Assembly (NCBI RefSeq): GCF_001894765.1 | Contig: NZ_BCWV01000004.1 | Location: 62,001-126,000, forward strand | Source of the DNA: Rhodococcoides corynebacterioides NBRC 14404 | GTDB taxonomy: Bacteria > Actinomycetota > Actinomycetes > Mycobacteriales > Mycobacteriaceae | Direction of reading: 5' to 3' | Length of the DNA: 64,000 nucleotides | Shown here: positions 1 to 9,572 of the stretch, piece after piece | How the letters are laid out: every line of letters begins with the position of its first letter | Numbering within the stretch: the first letter of the stretch is position 1 | The notes under the pieces: model-generated | What the model was told of the DNA's origin: nothing | The model's input: the letters and a program-made list of their open reading frames with translations, nothing else | Database searches by the model: none | Made by a program: the position numbers and the translations under genes

Positions 1-1303
1 GGCCGTACCGGGTGTCGTTCGCCAGACGCAGCGCGTCGGCCTCGGCCACGAACCGCTCGACCGTGAGGATCGGACCGAACGTCTCCTCGCGCACCACCGT
101 CATGGTGCGGTCGCATCCGTCGAGCACGGTCGGCAGGTAGAACGCACCGTCACGACGATTCCCGTCGTCGGGCGCTGCACCTCCGCAGCGCAGCACGGCG
201 CCCTCCGCGATCGCACCCTCGACATAGCGCTGCACCTTCTCCCGATGGGTCCTCGACACCAACGAGCCGACCTCGCTCGACGGGTCGAGTCCGGGCCCGA
301 GCACGATCCGCCGTGCGCGCCGGACCACCTCGTCGACCACGCGATCGGCCACCGACTCCTCGACGATCAACCGGGTGCCCGCCGAACAGACCTGACCGGA
401 ATGGAGGAAGGCACCGGTCAGTACCCGGTCGACGGTGGCGTCGACCCGGTCCGGGGTGACGGCGTCGGCGAAGACCACGTGTGGGTTCTTGCCGCCGAGC
501 TCGAGTGCCACCCGGGTCAGCAGGGGCGCAGTCGCCGTGAGAATGGCCGTGCCGGTCGCCGCCCCGCCGGTGAAGCTCACGAGGTCGACGTCCGGATCGG
601 TGGTCAGCGCGGCCCCGACGTCGGCGCCGGCCCCGGGCACCAGGTTCACGACGCCGTCGGGCACCCCCGCCTCCACCAGTGCTCGCGCGAAGAGCACGGT
701 CGACAGCGGGGTGACCTCGCTCGGCTTCAGCACCACCGTGCACCCCGCGGCCAGTGCCGGCGCCACCTTCCACGACATCTGGAGCAGGGGGTAGTTCCAC
801 GGTGCGATGGCCACGCAGACCCCGGCCGGCTCACGCACCACCCGCGAGAGCACGGCGGCATCGCCGACCTCGACCACCCGGTCCGACGGCCGTTCCGCGA
901 GATCCGCGTAGTAGCGGAGCACGGACACCACGTCGTCGACGTCGATGCGGCTCTCGGCGAGCGTCTTTCCGGTGTCGAGCGTCTCGACCTCCGCGATCAC
1001 GTCGCGGTCGCGGACGAGCACGTCCGCGGCGCGGCGCAGCGCGGAGCTCCGGCGGGCCTGCGCCGAGACCGCGGACCACTCGCCCCCGTCGAACGCCGCA
1101 CGCGCGGCGCGGACCGCCGATCGTGCGTCGTCGATCGAGGCATCCGCGAGCTCGAGGAGCGTCCGCCCGGTGGCCGGATCGAGAATCGGTCGCACCCGAC
1201 CGGAGCTGCCGGAGAGCCAGGTTCCGTCGACGAGAAGGGGCCGCGCGAACACGGCGCGATCCAGGCGCCCGGCGGCGGCCTGGTGCAGGGTGGGGTCGCT
1301 CAC
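1..1303 (-). CDS. Aldehyde dehydrogenase (C-terminus cut by window edge)
   Basis: NAD(P)-dependent oxidation of an aldehyde to its acid; the style is closest to betaine or gamma-aminobutyraldehyde dehydrogenases, but the substrate cannot be fixed. About 434 residues are present of a usual 480-500, so only the last ~55 are missing. Visible are the WNYP segment, the nucleotide-binding stretch with KPSE and FTGG, the catalytic Glu in LELGGK (about E268) and the catalytic Cys in GQVCSAG (about C306). The GTG start at 1303 (VSDPTLHQ) is the first start that includes the conserved N-terminal region. The gene is divergent from the HadAB-like dehydratase, with about 155 nt between the two starts. No partner gene is visible. 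Confidence 0.9.
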   Translation of the reverse strand, partial: MSDPTLHQAAAGRLDRAVFARPLLVDGTWLSGSSGRVRPILDPATGRTLLELADASIDDARSAVRAARAAFDGGEWSAVSAQARRSSALRRAADVLVRDRDVIAEVETLDTGKTLAESRIDVDDVVSVLRYYADLAERPSDRVVEVGDAAVLSRVVREPAGVCVAIAPWNYPLLQMSWKVAPALAAGCTVVLKPSEVTPLSTVLFARALVEAGVPDGVVNLVPGAGADVGAALTTDPDVDLVSFTGGAATGTAILTATAPLLTRVALELGGKNPHVVFADAVTPDRVDATVDRVLTGAFLHSGQVCSAGTRLIVEESVADRVVDEVVRRARRIVLGPGLDPSSEVGSLVSRTHREKVQRYVEGAIAEGAVLRCGGAAPDDGNRRDGAFYLPTVLDGCDRTMTVVREETFGPILTVERFVAEADALRLANDTRYG

Positions 1304-1458
1304 GCGACCACTGTCGCAGCCGGACGACCCGACGGCGAAATCGGGGGCCGTCCCCGTTTCGTCGGCCATGACAAACCGACGGTCTGGTCACTGTGAATCT
1401 TCGGAACAACCCCGTGGGTACTCGAAGCGGCGACGGCGATCTCGGTACCTTCGCGGAC

Positions 1459-2535
1459 ATGACAGCCGAAACCCTGGCCGACGCACCCGCTCCGCAGGAG
1501 TACGACCCCGCGCAGCACGCGATGGACATGGTCGGCTACCACTACCGCGCGGACGACCATTACGAGGTCGGCCGCGAGAAGGTGCGCGAGTACGCGAAGG
1601 CCGTCCGGGACTTCCATCCCGTGCACTGGACGGAAGAGGGCGCTGCCGAGCGCGGTTACGGCGCCCTCATGGCCCCGCCCACGTTCTTCTCCCTGGTCGG
1701 CATCCTGGCGCAGCAGAAGCTGCTCGGCCGGATCGCCGCCGGGTACGACCTCACCCGCATGCTGCAGACGGACCAGTACGTCGAGTACTACGGCCCGGTC
1801 CTCGCCGGGGACCGCCTGACCTGCGACGTGTCGCTCGACTCGTTCCGCAAGGTCGCCGGTCGCGGCTCCATGGTGACGAAGACGGTCCTGACGAACCAGC
1901 GGAACGAACTCGCCCAGATCACCTACACGACACTGCTCATCGATCGGCCGTCCGACGACGACCAGCGGATCGAGGACGCCGCGCGCGGGATGGTCATGGC
2001 CGGAATGTTCGGCCCCGATGCGGCGGCCGCCGAGGTCGAGACCAATCCGGACGGGGACGATCTGGAGGCGTCCTTCGATCCGCCCGTCCGGGTTCCCTTC
2101 CGGGGCGCACCCACCCGTCGCTTCGAGGACGTGACCGTCGGCGAAGCCCTCCCACAGCGCGTCGTCTCGCTCACCCGCGGCGACCTGATCAACTACGCCG
2201 GCGTGGTCGGCGACAACAACCCGGTGCACTGGAGCGACTCCTTCGCCGCCATGCTCGGCCTCGAGACCGTGGTGGCCCACGGCATGCTGACGATGGGCCT
2301 CGGCACGGGCTTCGTGTCGCAGTGGGTGGGCGACCCGGGTGCGCTCAAGGACAGCACCGTGCGCTTCACCAGCCCGGTGCTGGTGCCGCCGGTGGGCCAT
2401 ACCGAGGTGACCATCGACGGCGTGGTGAAGTCGCTCGATCCCGAGACCCGCACCGCCGTCGTGTCGATCGACGCGCGCTGCGCGGGCAAGCGCATCCTGG
2501 GCCACAAGGCCACGGCGACGGTGCACCTGGCCTGA
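1459..2535 (+). CDS. Fused (3R)-hydroxyacyl-ACP dehydratase, HadA/HadB type
   Basis: Two hot-dog (MaoC-type) domains in one 358-residue chain. The N-terminal half (about 1-190) resembles the HadA/HadC substrate-holding subunit. The C-terminal half carries the hydratase motif GDNNPVHW, with the Asp-His pair at D252 and H257. In mycolic-acid bacteria these subunits dehydrate 3-hydroxyacyl-ACP in FAS-II chain elongation. In M. tuberculosis HadA and HadB are separate proteins; fused forms are known from relatives such as Rhodococcus. The ATG at 1459 was chosen; an in-frame GTG at 1393 would add 22 poorly conserved-looking residues. It is convergent with pepR, with only 7 nt between the stops. The role in mycolate elongation is inferred from family. 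Confidence 0.85.
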   Translation: MTAETLADAPAPQEYDPAQHAMDMVGYHYRADDHYEVGREKVREYAKAVRDFHPVHWTEEGAAERGYGALMAPPTFFSLVGILAQQKLLGRIAAGYDLTRMLQTDQYVEYYGPVLAGDRLTCDVSLDSFRKVAGRGSMVTKTVLTNQRNELAQITYTTLLIDRPSDDDQRIEDAARGMVMAGMFGPDAAAAEVETNPDGDDLEASFDPPVRVPFRGAPTRRFEDVTVGEALPQRVVSLTRGDLINYAGVVGDNNPVHWSDSFAAMLGLETVVAHGMLTMGLGTGFVSQWVGDPGALKDSTVRFTSPVLVPPVGHTEVTIDGVVKSLDPETRTAVVSIDARCAGKRILGHKATATVHLA

Positions 2536-2542
2536 CGGCCGG

Positions 2543-3823
2543 TCACCGCCGGGGCACGGTCCCCCGGACCGAGGCGGGGAGTTCCGACACGCGGTCGTAC
2601 GGTCCGACGACGGCGGCCGCCATCGGCCGCCGGAGCAGGTCCGCCGCGACGGCACGCACGTCGTCGAGGGTGACCTCGTCGATGCGGCGCAGTGTCTCCT
2701 CGACCGATCGGTCGTTGCCGTAGTTGAGTTCACTGCGGCCGATCCGGTTCATGCGTGAGCCCGAATCCTCCAGTCCCAGAACCAGACTCCCCCGCATCGA
2801 CCCTTTCGCCCGCGCGCATTCCGCGTCCGTGATGCCGTGCGCGGCGACGTCGGCGAGGACGTGACGCACGGTGTCCGCGACCTCGGCGAGGTTCTCGGGC
2901 TGACATCCGGCATAGACCGAGAAGGCGCCCGTGTCGGCGAACGTGTCCACCGACGAGTACACGGAGTACGCGAGACCGCGTTCCTCGCGGATGCTCTGGA
3001 AGAGCCGTGAACTCAGTCCGCCGCCGATCGCGGTGTTGAGCACGGAGAGTGCCCAGCGATGGCCTTCGTACCGACCGTAGGACTGCATGCCCACGCACAG
3101 GTGCGCCTGCTCGCTGTCGCGGGTGGTGAGGCTGAGCGTCGGCGTCGCGAGTACCGGGCGGCGAGCGTCCCGGCGCGGCGCGGGATCGACGGGCGCGTCG
3201 AGCCGGTCGCCGAACGCACGGCGGACACCGGACACGACATCCTCGTGATCGACGTTGCCGGCGACGGCCACGACCATGCGATCCGGGGTGTAGCGCCGGG
3301 TGTGGAACGAATGCAGTTGACGCCTGGTCATCGCCTCGATGGACTCGGTCGACCCGATCACCGGCCGACCCACCGGGTGATCACCGAACAGCGCGGTCAG
3401 AAAGGCGTCACCGAGCAGATCCTCGGGATCGTCGTCGCGCATCGCGATCTCCTCGAGCACCACCTGGCGCTCGACGTCGACGTCGGACGATCGGCACAGA
3501 CCCCGCAACACCACGTCCGCGACGAGCTCGAGACCGAGGTGCAGGTCCTCGTCGAGCACGTGCGCGTAGAAGCAGGTGTTCTCCTTCGACGTGAAGGCAT
3601 TGAGTTCCCCGCCCACGCCGTCCATCACCTGCGCGATGTCCAGCGCGGTGCGCGTCGGAGTCGCCTTGAACAACAGGTGCTCGAGGAAATGGGCCGCACC
3701 GGCGACCGTGCGTCCCTCGTCGCGCGACCCCACCGCGACCCAGACGCCGACCGACGCGGACCGCACTCCGGGGACGAACTCGGTGACCACGCGGACACCG
3801 CCCGGCAGGACGGTGCGCTGCAC
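2543..3823 (-). CDS. pepR: M16-family zinc peptidase (PepR-like)
   Basis: Pitrilysin/insulinase-family metallopeptidase related to the mitochondrial processing peptidase beta subunit. The zinc motif HFLEH (HxxEH, residues 45-49) is followed by the conserved LNAFTSKE and LEEIAMRDDDPED segments and, later, GGGLSSRLFQ and GLAYSVYS. Length 426 fits the M. tuberculosis PepR (about 438). The start is uncertain. GTG at 3823 gives MQRTVLPGG, matching the family N-terminus, and lies just past a hairpin that follows pnp. The frame is open upstream without ATG or GTG until inside pnp, apart from a CTG that overlaps the pnp stop. The pnp-pepR order is conserved in mycobacteria. The physiological substrate is unknown. 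Confidence 0.9.
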   Translation of the reverse strand: MQRTVLPGGVRVVTEFVPGVRSASVGVWVAVGSRDEGRTVAGAAHFLEHLLFKATPTRTALDIAQVMDGVGGELNAFTSKENTCFYAHVLDEDLHLGLELVADVVLRGLCRSSDVDVERQVVLEEIAMRDDDPEDLLGDAFLTALFGDHPVGRPVIGSTESIEAMTRRQLHSFHTRRYTPDRMVVAVAGNVDHEDVVSGVRRAFGDRLDAPVDPAPRRDARRPVLATPTLSLTTRDSEQAHLCVGMQSYGRYEGHRWALSVLNTAIGGGLSSRLFQSIREERGLAYSVYSSVDTFADTGAFSVYAGCQPENLAEVADTVRHVLADVAAHGITDAECARAKGSMRGSLVLGLEDSGSRMNRIGRSELNYGNDRSVEETLRRIDEVTLDDVRAVAADLLRRPMAAAVVGPYDRVSELPASVRGTVPRR

Positions 3824-3850
3824 GCCGAGCGTGGTGGAGACCGCAGAGCG

Positions 3851-3892
3851 GCGGCGCGGCCGGGAACCCGAGAGTTCCGCGGGCCGCGCCGC
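3851..3892 (-). terminator. GC-rich hairpin between pnp and pepR
   Basis: The arms at 3851-3867 and 3874-3892 pair (GCGGCGCGGCC...GGGAAC with GTTCC...GGCCGCGCCGC) with a 2-nt bulge and a 6-nt loop, beginning 16 nt after the pnp stop. There is no T-tract, so it may be an intrinsic terminator of the actinobacterial kind or an mRNA 3'-end stabiliser. It separates pnp from the chosen pepR start and supports placing that start at 3823. Confidence 0.6.
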
Positions 3893-3908
3893 CGCCGTCG
3901 CGTACTTC

Positions 3909-6203
3909 TTACTCAGCGCCGACCTCGGTGGCCGAGTCGGCCGAGTCGGCGGCCGGAGCGGCCGGGGCCGCCTCGTCCTCGACCGGCACCAGGCTGATCT
4001 TGCCGCGGTTGTCGATATCGGCGATCTCCACACGGAGCTTGGAGCCGACGTTCACGACGTCCTCGACCTTGCTGATGCGCTTGCCGCCGCCCAGCTTGGA
4101 GATGTGCACCAAGCCGTCGCGACCCGGCAGCAGCGAGACGAAGGCACCGAACGCCGTCGTCTTCACCACCGTGCCGAGGAAGCGCTCGCCGACCTTGGGC
4201 AGCTGCGGGTTCGCGATCGCGTTGATGCGATCGATCGCCGCCTGCGCGGACGGGCCGTCCGCGGCACCGACGTAGACCGTGCCGTCGTCCTCGATGGAGA
4301 TGTTGGCGCCGGTCTCCTCGGTGATCGAGTTGATCATCTTGCCCTTGGGCCCGATGACCTCGCCGATCTTGTCGACGGGGACCTTGATGGCCGTCACGCG
4401 CGGAGCGTAGGGGCTCATCTCGTCGGGCTCGTCGATGGCCTCGGCCATGACGTCGAGGATGGTCACGCGGGCGTCCTTGGCCTGCGACAACGCGCCGGCC
4501 AGAACCTGCGAGGGGATGCCGTCGAGCTTGGTGTCGAGCTGCAGAGCGGTGACGAATTCCCGCGTGCCGGCGACCTTGAAGTCCATGTCGCCGAAGGCGT
4601 CCTCCGCACCGAGAATGTCGGTGAGGGCGACGTAGCGGGTCTCCCCGTCGACCTCGTCGGACACGAGACCCATGGCGATGCCGGCAACCGGAGCCTTCAG
4701 CGGCACACCGGCGTTGAGCATGCCCAGCGTCGAGGCGCAGACCGAACCCATGGAGGTCGAACCGTTGGAGCTCAGCGCCTCCGAGACCTGACGGATGGCG
4801 TAGGGGAACTCCTCCTGGCTCGGCAGCACGGGCAGCAGTGCGCGCTCGGCCAGCGCGCCGTGACCGATCTCGCGGCGCTTCGGCGAGCCGACGCGACCGG
4901 TCTCACCGGTGGAGTACGGCGGGAAGTTGTAGTGGTGCATGTACCGCTTGCTGGTCTCGGGGCCCAGCGAGTCGATCTGCTGCGCCATCTTGACCATGTC
5001 GAGGGTGGTCACGCCCAGGATCTGGGTCTCGCCACGCTCGAACAGGGCGGAACCGTGGGCACGCGGCACCACGGCCACCTCGGCGGACAGCTCGCGGATG
5101 TCGGTGATGCCGCGGCCGTCGATACGGAACTGATCACGCAGGATGCGCTGACGCACCGAGCGCTTGGTCAGCGAGCGGAACGCTGCGCCGATCTCCTTCT
5201 CGCGCCCGACGAAGCGGTCGCCGACGATGGTGAGGACCTGGTCCTTGACCTCGTCCAGCTTGGCCTCGCGCTCGGCCTTGCCGGCGATGGTGAGGGCCTC
5301 GGTCAGCGGGATCTGCGCCGCACCCTCGACCGCCTCGAAGACGTCCGACTGGTACGGGGGGAAGAGCGGGAAATCGCCGGTCGGCTTGGCGGCCGCCGCG
5401 GCGAGCTGCTTCTGCGCCTCGCACAGGGACGCGATGAACGGCTTGGCCGCCTCGAGCCCCTCGGCGACGATCGCCTCGGTGGGAGCCTGAGCGCCACCGT
5501 CGATCAGGGAGAGCACGTTCTCCGTGGCCTCGGCCTCGACCATCATGATGGCGACGTCGGCGTCCGCGCCGGACCCGGAGACGATGCGGCCGGCGACGAC
5601 CATGTTGAACACGGCCTGCTCGAGCTGCTCGTTGGTGGGGAACGCCACCCACTGCTTGTCGATCAGCGCGACGCGGACACCGCCGACGGGGCCGGTGAAC
5701 GGCAGGCCCGCGAGCTGCGTGGACGCCGACGCGGCATTGATGGCGACGACGTCGTACAGGTCCTTGGGATCGAGGCTCATCACGGTGATGACGACCTGGA
5801 TCTCGTTGCGGAGCCCGTCGACGAACGTCGGGCGCAGCGGCCGGTCGATCAGGCGGCAGGTCAGGATCGCGTCCGTGCTGGGGCGTCCCTCGCGGCGGAA
5901 GAACGAGCCGGGAATGCGGCCCGCGGCGTACATGCGCTCCTCGACGTCCACCGTCAGGGGGAAGAAGTCGAAGTGGTCCTTGGGGTGCTTCGACGCGCTG
6001 GTCGCCGAGAGCAGCATGGTCTCGTCGTCGAGGTACGCGACGACCGCGCCGGCGGACTGCTTGGCCAGGCGACCGGTCTCGAAGCGGATGGTGCGGGTGC
6101 CGTACGACCCGTTGTCGATGACGGCGGTGGTCTCGAAGACGCCCTCGTCGACCTCGGTCGCGGCGTCGGTGGTGGTGGTGGAATCGGTCATGTCTGTCTT
6201 CAT
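3909..6203 (-). CDS. pnp: Polyribonucleotide nucleotidyltransferase (PNPase/GpsI)
   Basis: Phosphorolytic 3'-5' exoribonuclease and RNA-tailing enzyme of the degradosome. The 764 residues show two RNase PH-type domains (FETGRLA and [22 protein letters not shown] early; [20 protein letters not shown] and GSTSMGS later). They are followed by a KH domain ([12 protein letters not shown]), an S1 domain ([17 protein letters not shown]) and an acidic Ala/Pro-rich tail. The ATG at 6203 is preceded by GAGAGGA at good spacing; a longer open frame to 6317 lacks any ribosome site. It follows rpsO, the classic rpsO-pnp order, with a 303-nt leader that could allow autoregulation. Confidence 0.97.
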   Translation of the reverse strand: MKTDMTDSTTTTDAATEVDEGVFETTAVIDNGSYGTRTIRFETGRLAKQSAGAVVAYLDDETMLLSATSASKHPKDHFDFFPLTVDVEERMYAAGRIPGSFFRREGRPSTDAILTCRLIDRPLRPTFVDGLRNEIQVVITVMSLDPKDLYDVVAINAASASTQLAGLPFTGPVGGVRVALIDKQWVAFPTNEQLEQAVFNMVVAGRIVSGSGADADVAIMMVEAEATENVLSLIDGGAQAPTEAIVAEGLEAAKPFIASLCEAQKQLAAAAAKPTGDFPLFPPYQSDVFEAVEGAAQIPLTEALTIAGKAEREAKLDEVKDQVLTIVGDRFVGREKEIGAAFRSLTKRSVRQRILRDQFRIDGRGITDIRELSAEVAVVPRAHGSALFERGETQILGVTTLDMVKMAQQIDSLGPETSKRYMHHYNFPPYSTGETGRVGSPKRREIGHGALAERALLPVLPSQEEFPYAIRQVSEALSSNGSTSMGSVCASTLGMLNAGVPLKAPVAGIAMGLVSDEVDGETRYVALTDILGAEDAFGDMDFKVAGTREFVTALQLDTKLDGIPSQVLAGALSQAKDARVTILDVMAEAIDEPDEMSPYAPRVTAIKVPVDKIGEVIGPKGKMINSITEETGANISIEDDGTVYVGAADGPSAQAAIDRINAIANPQLPKVGERFLGTVVKTTAFGAFVSLLPGRDGLVHISKLGGGKRISKVEDVVNVGSKLRVEIADIDNRGKISLVPVEDEAAPAAPAADSADSATEVGAE

Positions 6204-6506
6204 CGTCCTCTCGTCTTCGCCGTGCCCACCCGGGCGCGCAGGTGAACCCGCTGGTTCACCCGCGGCGTCGTCCGGTCGGCGCATCGAGGGCGGCCCACGA
6301 TCGAAGCTCGTCGGCATGCGACATCCGACGAACCACTACCGAAGACCGACCCGACCGTCCGACCGGACGGCACACGGCTGCTTCTTCTCGCCCGCGTTCG
6401 GGCGACAAGTGGAAACCCTACCGTTCCGGTCGCGAACGACCGAACGGCCGACGAGGATCAGCCCGGTGGCTGCCTCGCCGGCTCGTTCGCGACGTACGAC
6501 GGAAAC
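6204..6506 (-). promoter_or_regulatory. rpsO-pnp intergenic leader with hairpins
   Basis: There is no gene in this 303-nt gap. It holds a perfect hairpin GGTGAACC-CGCT-GGTTCACC at 6241-6260, about 38 nt before the pnp start. Two smaller inverted repeats are CGTCCG-AC-CGGACG near 6357-6370 and CGCCCG-CGTT-CGGGCG near 6389-6404. In other bacteria PNPase controls its own mRNA through a leader stem that is first cut by RNase III. Whether these stems do that here is inference. No clear -10/-35 pair was recognised. Confidence 0.5.
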
Positions 6507-6776
6507 TTATCGACGCAGGCCCAGACGCTCGATGAGCGAGCGGTAGCGCGCGACGTCGACCTTCTGCACGTACTTCAGCAGGCGACGACGACGTCCCACC
6601 AGCAGCAGGAGGCCGCGGCGGGAGTGGTGGTCGTGCTTGTGCTGCTTCAGGTGCTCGGTGAGGTCCGTGATGCGCTTGGTGAGCATGGCCACCTGCGCCT
6701 CGGGCGAACCGGTGTCGGTCTCGTGGAGGCCGTACTCGCCGAGAATCTGCTTCTTCTGTTCGGTGGTCAACGCCAC
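6507..6776 (-). CDS. rpsO: 30S ribosomal protein S15
   Basis: Primary 16S rRNA-binding protein of the small-subunit platform. It is 89 residues, the standard length, with the family core [18 protein letters not shown] and the C-terminal [12 protein letters not shown]. The GTG start at 6776 ([10 protein letters not shown]) is preceded by AGGAG about 8 nt upstream. The upstream open frame to 6866 is not used. It lies directly upstream of pnp. Confidence 0.97.
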   Translation of the reverse strand: MALTTEQKKQILGEYGLHETDTGSPEAQVAMLTKRITDLTEHLKQHKHDHHSRRGLLLLVGRRRRLLKYVQKVDVARYRSLIERLGLRR

Positions 6777-6911
6777 TGGGGTCACTCCTGGAAATACCGT
6801 CCGCGCGTGAATGGGTCCGCACGGAAACCGCGCGGTGTTGCCGCCGCCGCGAACCGCAGCAGACAACAGCCGTCGAGAATACCAGGCCGCCGTCCGGCCG
6901 AGACCACGCCG

Positions 6912-7874
6912 CTACCCGGCGGCGAGTACCTCTCGTGTGCGCACGACGTCGCGGTCCATCTGGGCGACCAGCTCGTCCACCGACGCGAAGGTCTCCATGC
7001 CGCGAACCCGCTCGACGAAGTCCACGGCCACGTGCTGGCCGTACAGATCGGCGTCGCCGTCGAGCACGAACGCCTCGACCGTGCGGGTGCGCCCGGAGAA
7101 GGTGGGATTCGTGCCGACCGAGATCGCGGCCCGGCACCGCTCACCCGGGGTCACCGTGCCCGTCACCGGCCCCGCTCCCAGCACGGTGAACCAGCCCGCG
7201 TAGACGCCGTCGGCCGGAATCGCCGCGTGCATGGGGGGTTTGACGTTGGCGGTGGGATAGCCGATGGTGCGACCCCGCCCGTCACCGTGCACGACGACGC
7301 CCTCGACGCGGTGCGGGCGACCGAGCGCGGCCGCGGCCGCGGCGACGTCGCCGGCGTCGACACACGACCGAATGTAGGTGGAGGAGAACGTGACCGCGTC
7401 CCCCGCGAGCAGGCTCAGACCCTCGACCCCGAAGCCGAACTTGCGGCCCGCCTCACGGAGCAGATCGACGGTGCCGAGCGCCTTCTTGCCGAACGTGAAG
7501 TTCTCCCCCACCACCACGTCGACGACGTGCAGGCGGCCGACCAGGATGTCGTGGATGTAGCTCTCCGGCGTGACCTTCATGAACTCGCGGGTGAACGGCA
7601 TGACGCAGAAGACGTCGATGCCGAGTTCCTCGGCCAGTTCCGCGCGACGGGTGAGCGTGGTGAGTTGAGCCGGGTGACTGCCGGGGCGCACCACCTCCAT
7701 CGGGTGCGGATCGAACGTCATGAGCACGGCCGGGACACCACGCTTCGCCGCGAGTTCCACCGCACGTTCGATCAGTTGTGCGTGGCCGCGGTGCACTCCG
7801 TCGAACACGCCGATGGTGAGAACACAGCGACCCCAGTCGGCCGGTACGTCTTCCAGACCACGCCATCTCTCCAC
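6912..7874 (-). CDS. ribF: Bifunctional riboflavin kinase/FAD synthetase
   Basis: Makes FMN and then FAD from riboflavin. The N-terminal adenylyltransferase domain shows GVFDGVHRGH and FDPHPMEVV. The C-terminal riboflavin kinase domain shows GYPTANV and the late GTNPTFSGRTRTVEAF. Length is 320 residues. The start GTG at 7874 gives VERWRG, matching the mycobacterial protein; a GTG two codons upstream (7880) is possible. It is divergent from the DtxR-type regulator, the same order as ribF-sirR in M. tuberculosis. Confidence 0.95.
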   Translation of the reverse strand: MERWRGLEDVPADWGRCVLTIGVFDGVHRGHAQLIERAVELAAKRGVPAVLMTFDPHPMEVVRPGSHPAQLTTLTRRAELAEELGIDVFCVMPFTREFMKVTPESYIHDILVGRLHVVDVVVGENFTFGKKALGTVDLLREAGRKFGFGVEGLSLLAGDAVTFSSTYIRSCVDAGDVAAAAAALGRPHRVEGVVVHGDGRGRTIGYPTANVKPPMHAAIPADGVYAGWFTVLGAGPVTGTVTPGERCRAAISVGTNPTFSGRTRTVEAFVLDGDADLYGQHVAVDFVERVRGMETFASVDELVAQMDRDVVRTREVLAAG

Positions 7875-7941
7875 GAGCACCAAGCCTACGGCCCCGCGTG
7901 TGAGCGCGTCCCGGTGTGGCCCCGGCGCTAAGCTGTCTCGC

Positions 7942-8631
7942 GTGTCCGCCCCCGCCCTGTCCACGGTCGCGCAGGACTATCTCAAGACCATCTGGACCGC
8001 CGGCGAGTACTCCGCGGAACCGGTGAGCACGAAGCTGCTCGCGACGCGACTGAACGTCTCGCCGTCCACGGTGTCCGAGGCGGTGCGCAAACTCGCCGAC
8101 CAGGGCCTGGTGGATCACGCCCGGTACGGGGCGATCACGCTCACCGAGGCCGGCCGCCGCGCCGCCGTCGCCATGGTGCGTCGGCATCGCCTCATCGAGA
8201 CCTGGCTGGTCGACGAGATGGGCTACGGCTGGGACGAGGTCCACGACGAGGCGGAGGTGCTCGAGCACGCCGTCTCGGACCTCCTGGTGGATCGCATCGA
8301 CGCGAAACTCGGTCACCCGTCGCGGGATCCGCACGGCGACCCGATTCCCACCGTGGACGGCACCATCCCGGCGCCGCCCGCCGTGCCGCTGGCCGAGTTC
8401 GCCGCGGGTCGGCAGGGTCACGTCGCGCGCATCTCCGACTCGGACCCCGAGATGCTGCGGTACTTCGACAGCATCGGCATCACTCTGGATCTGGTGATCA
8501 CGATGGTCGAGCGTCGGGACTACGCCGGCACGGTGTCGGTCGCGCTCGGCGACAGCGACACCACCGTCGACCTGGGAACCGTGGCGGCGGAAGCGATCTG
8601 GATGACCGCCGACCCCGATCGCGGCGCCTAA
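7942..8631 (+). CDS. DtxR/MntR-family metal-dependent repressor (SirR-like)
   Basis: Predicted Mn2+- or Fe2+-responsive transcriptional repressor, 229 residues. An N-terminal winged helix contains VSPSTVSEAVRKL as recognition helix. A dimerisation and metal-binding domain follows with HRLIETWLV and the His/Glu-rich DEVHDEAEVLEHAVSD stretch, then a C-terminal SH3-like FeoA domain. The GTG at 7942 fits the family N-terminus (LSTVAQDYLKTIW). No obvious DtxR box was found next to it, so its target genes are not visible. Its stop overlaps the convergent truB stop by 4 nt. Confidence 0.9.
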   Translation: MSAPALSTVAQDYLKTIWTAGEYSAEPVSTKLLATRLNVSPSTVSEAVRKLADQGLVDHARYGAITLTEAGRRAAVAMVRRHRLIETWLVDEMGYGWDEVHDEAEVLEHAVSDLLVDRIDAKLGHPSRDPHGDPIPTVDGTIPAPPAVPLAEFAAGRQGHVARISDSDPEMLRYFDSIGITLDLVITMVERRDYAGTVSVALGDSDTTVDLGTVAAEAIWMTADPDRGA

Positions 8632-9545
8632 CCGCCGAGGGTAGCCGGGCGGACCACCATCACGGAACCGGCCCGCTTGCCACGCTCCTGCACCAACGCG
8701 ACCGTGCGCCCGTCCGGCCCGACCGCCGCGTAGACCCCGGCCATCCCCACGGGATCGAGCCACCGCCCCTGGCTGAGCGACTCCGCCTCCGCCGCCGAGA
8801 CGTCGCGACGCGGAAAGGCCGTCGCCACCGCGGCGTCGATGTCGAGACTCACACGCGGGTCCGCGCGTACCTCGTCGAGGGTGCGCGCGTGCTCCAGCGT
8901 GAACGGACCGACGCGGGTGCGCCGCAAGGCCGTCAGATGGCCGCCGACACCGAGAGCGGCACCCAGGTCACGGGCGAGGGCCCGCACGTACGTTCCCGAC
9001 GAACACTCCACGTGCACGTCGAGATCGATCGCGTCGTCGGACCGGCGACACCGCAGAATCTCGAAGCGCGAGACGGTGACGGACCGAGCCGGGATCACGA
9101 CGGTCTCGCCCTCGCGGACGAGCGCGTGCGCCCGACGACCGTCGATCTTGATCGCACTGACGCTCGACGGCACCTGCTCGATGTCCCCGGTCAGCGCCGC
9201 CACGGCGTCGTCGACGGCGTCGTCGCGGACGGTGGACACGTCCCCGCGCGAGACGACGTCGCCCTCGGCGTCGTCCGTGGTGGTGGCGCTGCCGAGACGG
9301 ATCGTCGCCGTGTACTCCTTCGTGGTGAGCGAGAGCAGACCCAGGATCTTGGTCGCGCGCTCCACCCCGAGCACCAGCACTCCGGTCGCCATCGGGTCCA
9401 ACGTCCCCGCATGCCCCACGCGACGGGTGCGCAACGCCTTGCGGCAGGCCGACACCACGTCGTGACTGGTGACGCCGCCGGCCTTGTCGACGACGAGCAG
9501 GCCGGCACCGTCGAGTCCGGATGGCGGTGGAATGTGGTCGGGCAC
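8628..9545 (-). CDS. truB: tRNA pseudouridine(55) synthase
   Basis: Isomerises U55 in the T-loop of tRNAs. It is 305 residues with the catalytic motif GHAGTLDPMATG (D50), the KxY segment KEYTATIRLG and the C-terminal PUA-like extension usual in actinobacteria. The start is GTG at 9545 (VPDHIPPPSG). Downstream in the same direction from pptT, with a 27-nt gap. Confidence 0.95.
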   Translation of the reverse strand: MPDHIPPPSGLDGAGLLVVDKAGGVTSHDVVSACRKALRTRRVGHAGTLDPMATGVLVLGVERATKILGLLSLTTKEYTATIRLGSATTTDDAEGDVVSRGDVSTVRDDAVDDAVAALTGDIEQVPSSVSAIKIDGRRAHALVREGETVVIPARSVTVSRFEILRCRRSDDAIDLDVHVECSSGTYVRALARDLGAALGVGGHLTALRRTRVGPFTLEHARTLDEVRADPRVSLDIDAAVATAFPRRDVSAAEAESLSQGRWLDPVGMAGVYAAVGPDGRTVALVQERGKRAGSVMVVRPATLGG

Positions 9546-9572
9546 GACCGAGAAGTGTGCCAGACGTGATGC

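Noticed and set aside
1304..1458. TetR-type operator in the ALDH-HadAB divergent gap (ACCGACGGT near 1375)
   Set aside because: Only a 9-nt palindrome without a nearby regulator gene; too short to call.
3576..6245. 889-codon plus-strand open frame opposite pnp
   Set aside because: It is the antisense shadow of pnp in high-GC DNA; low-complexity, no motifs, and pnp is unmistakable.
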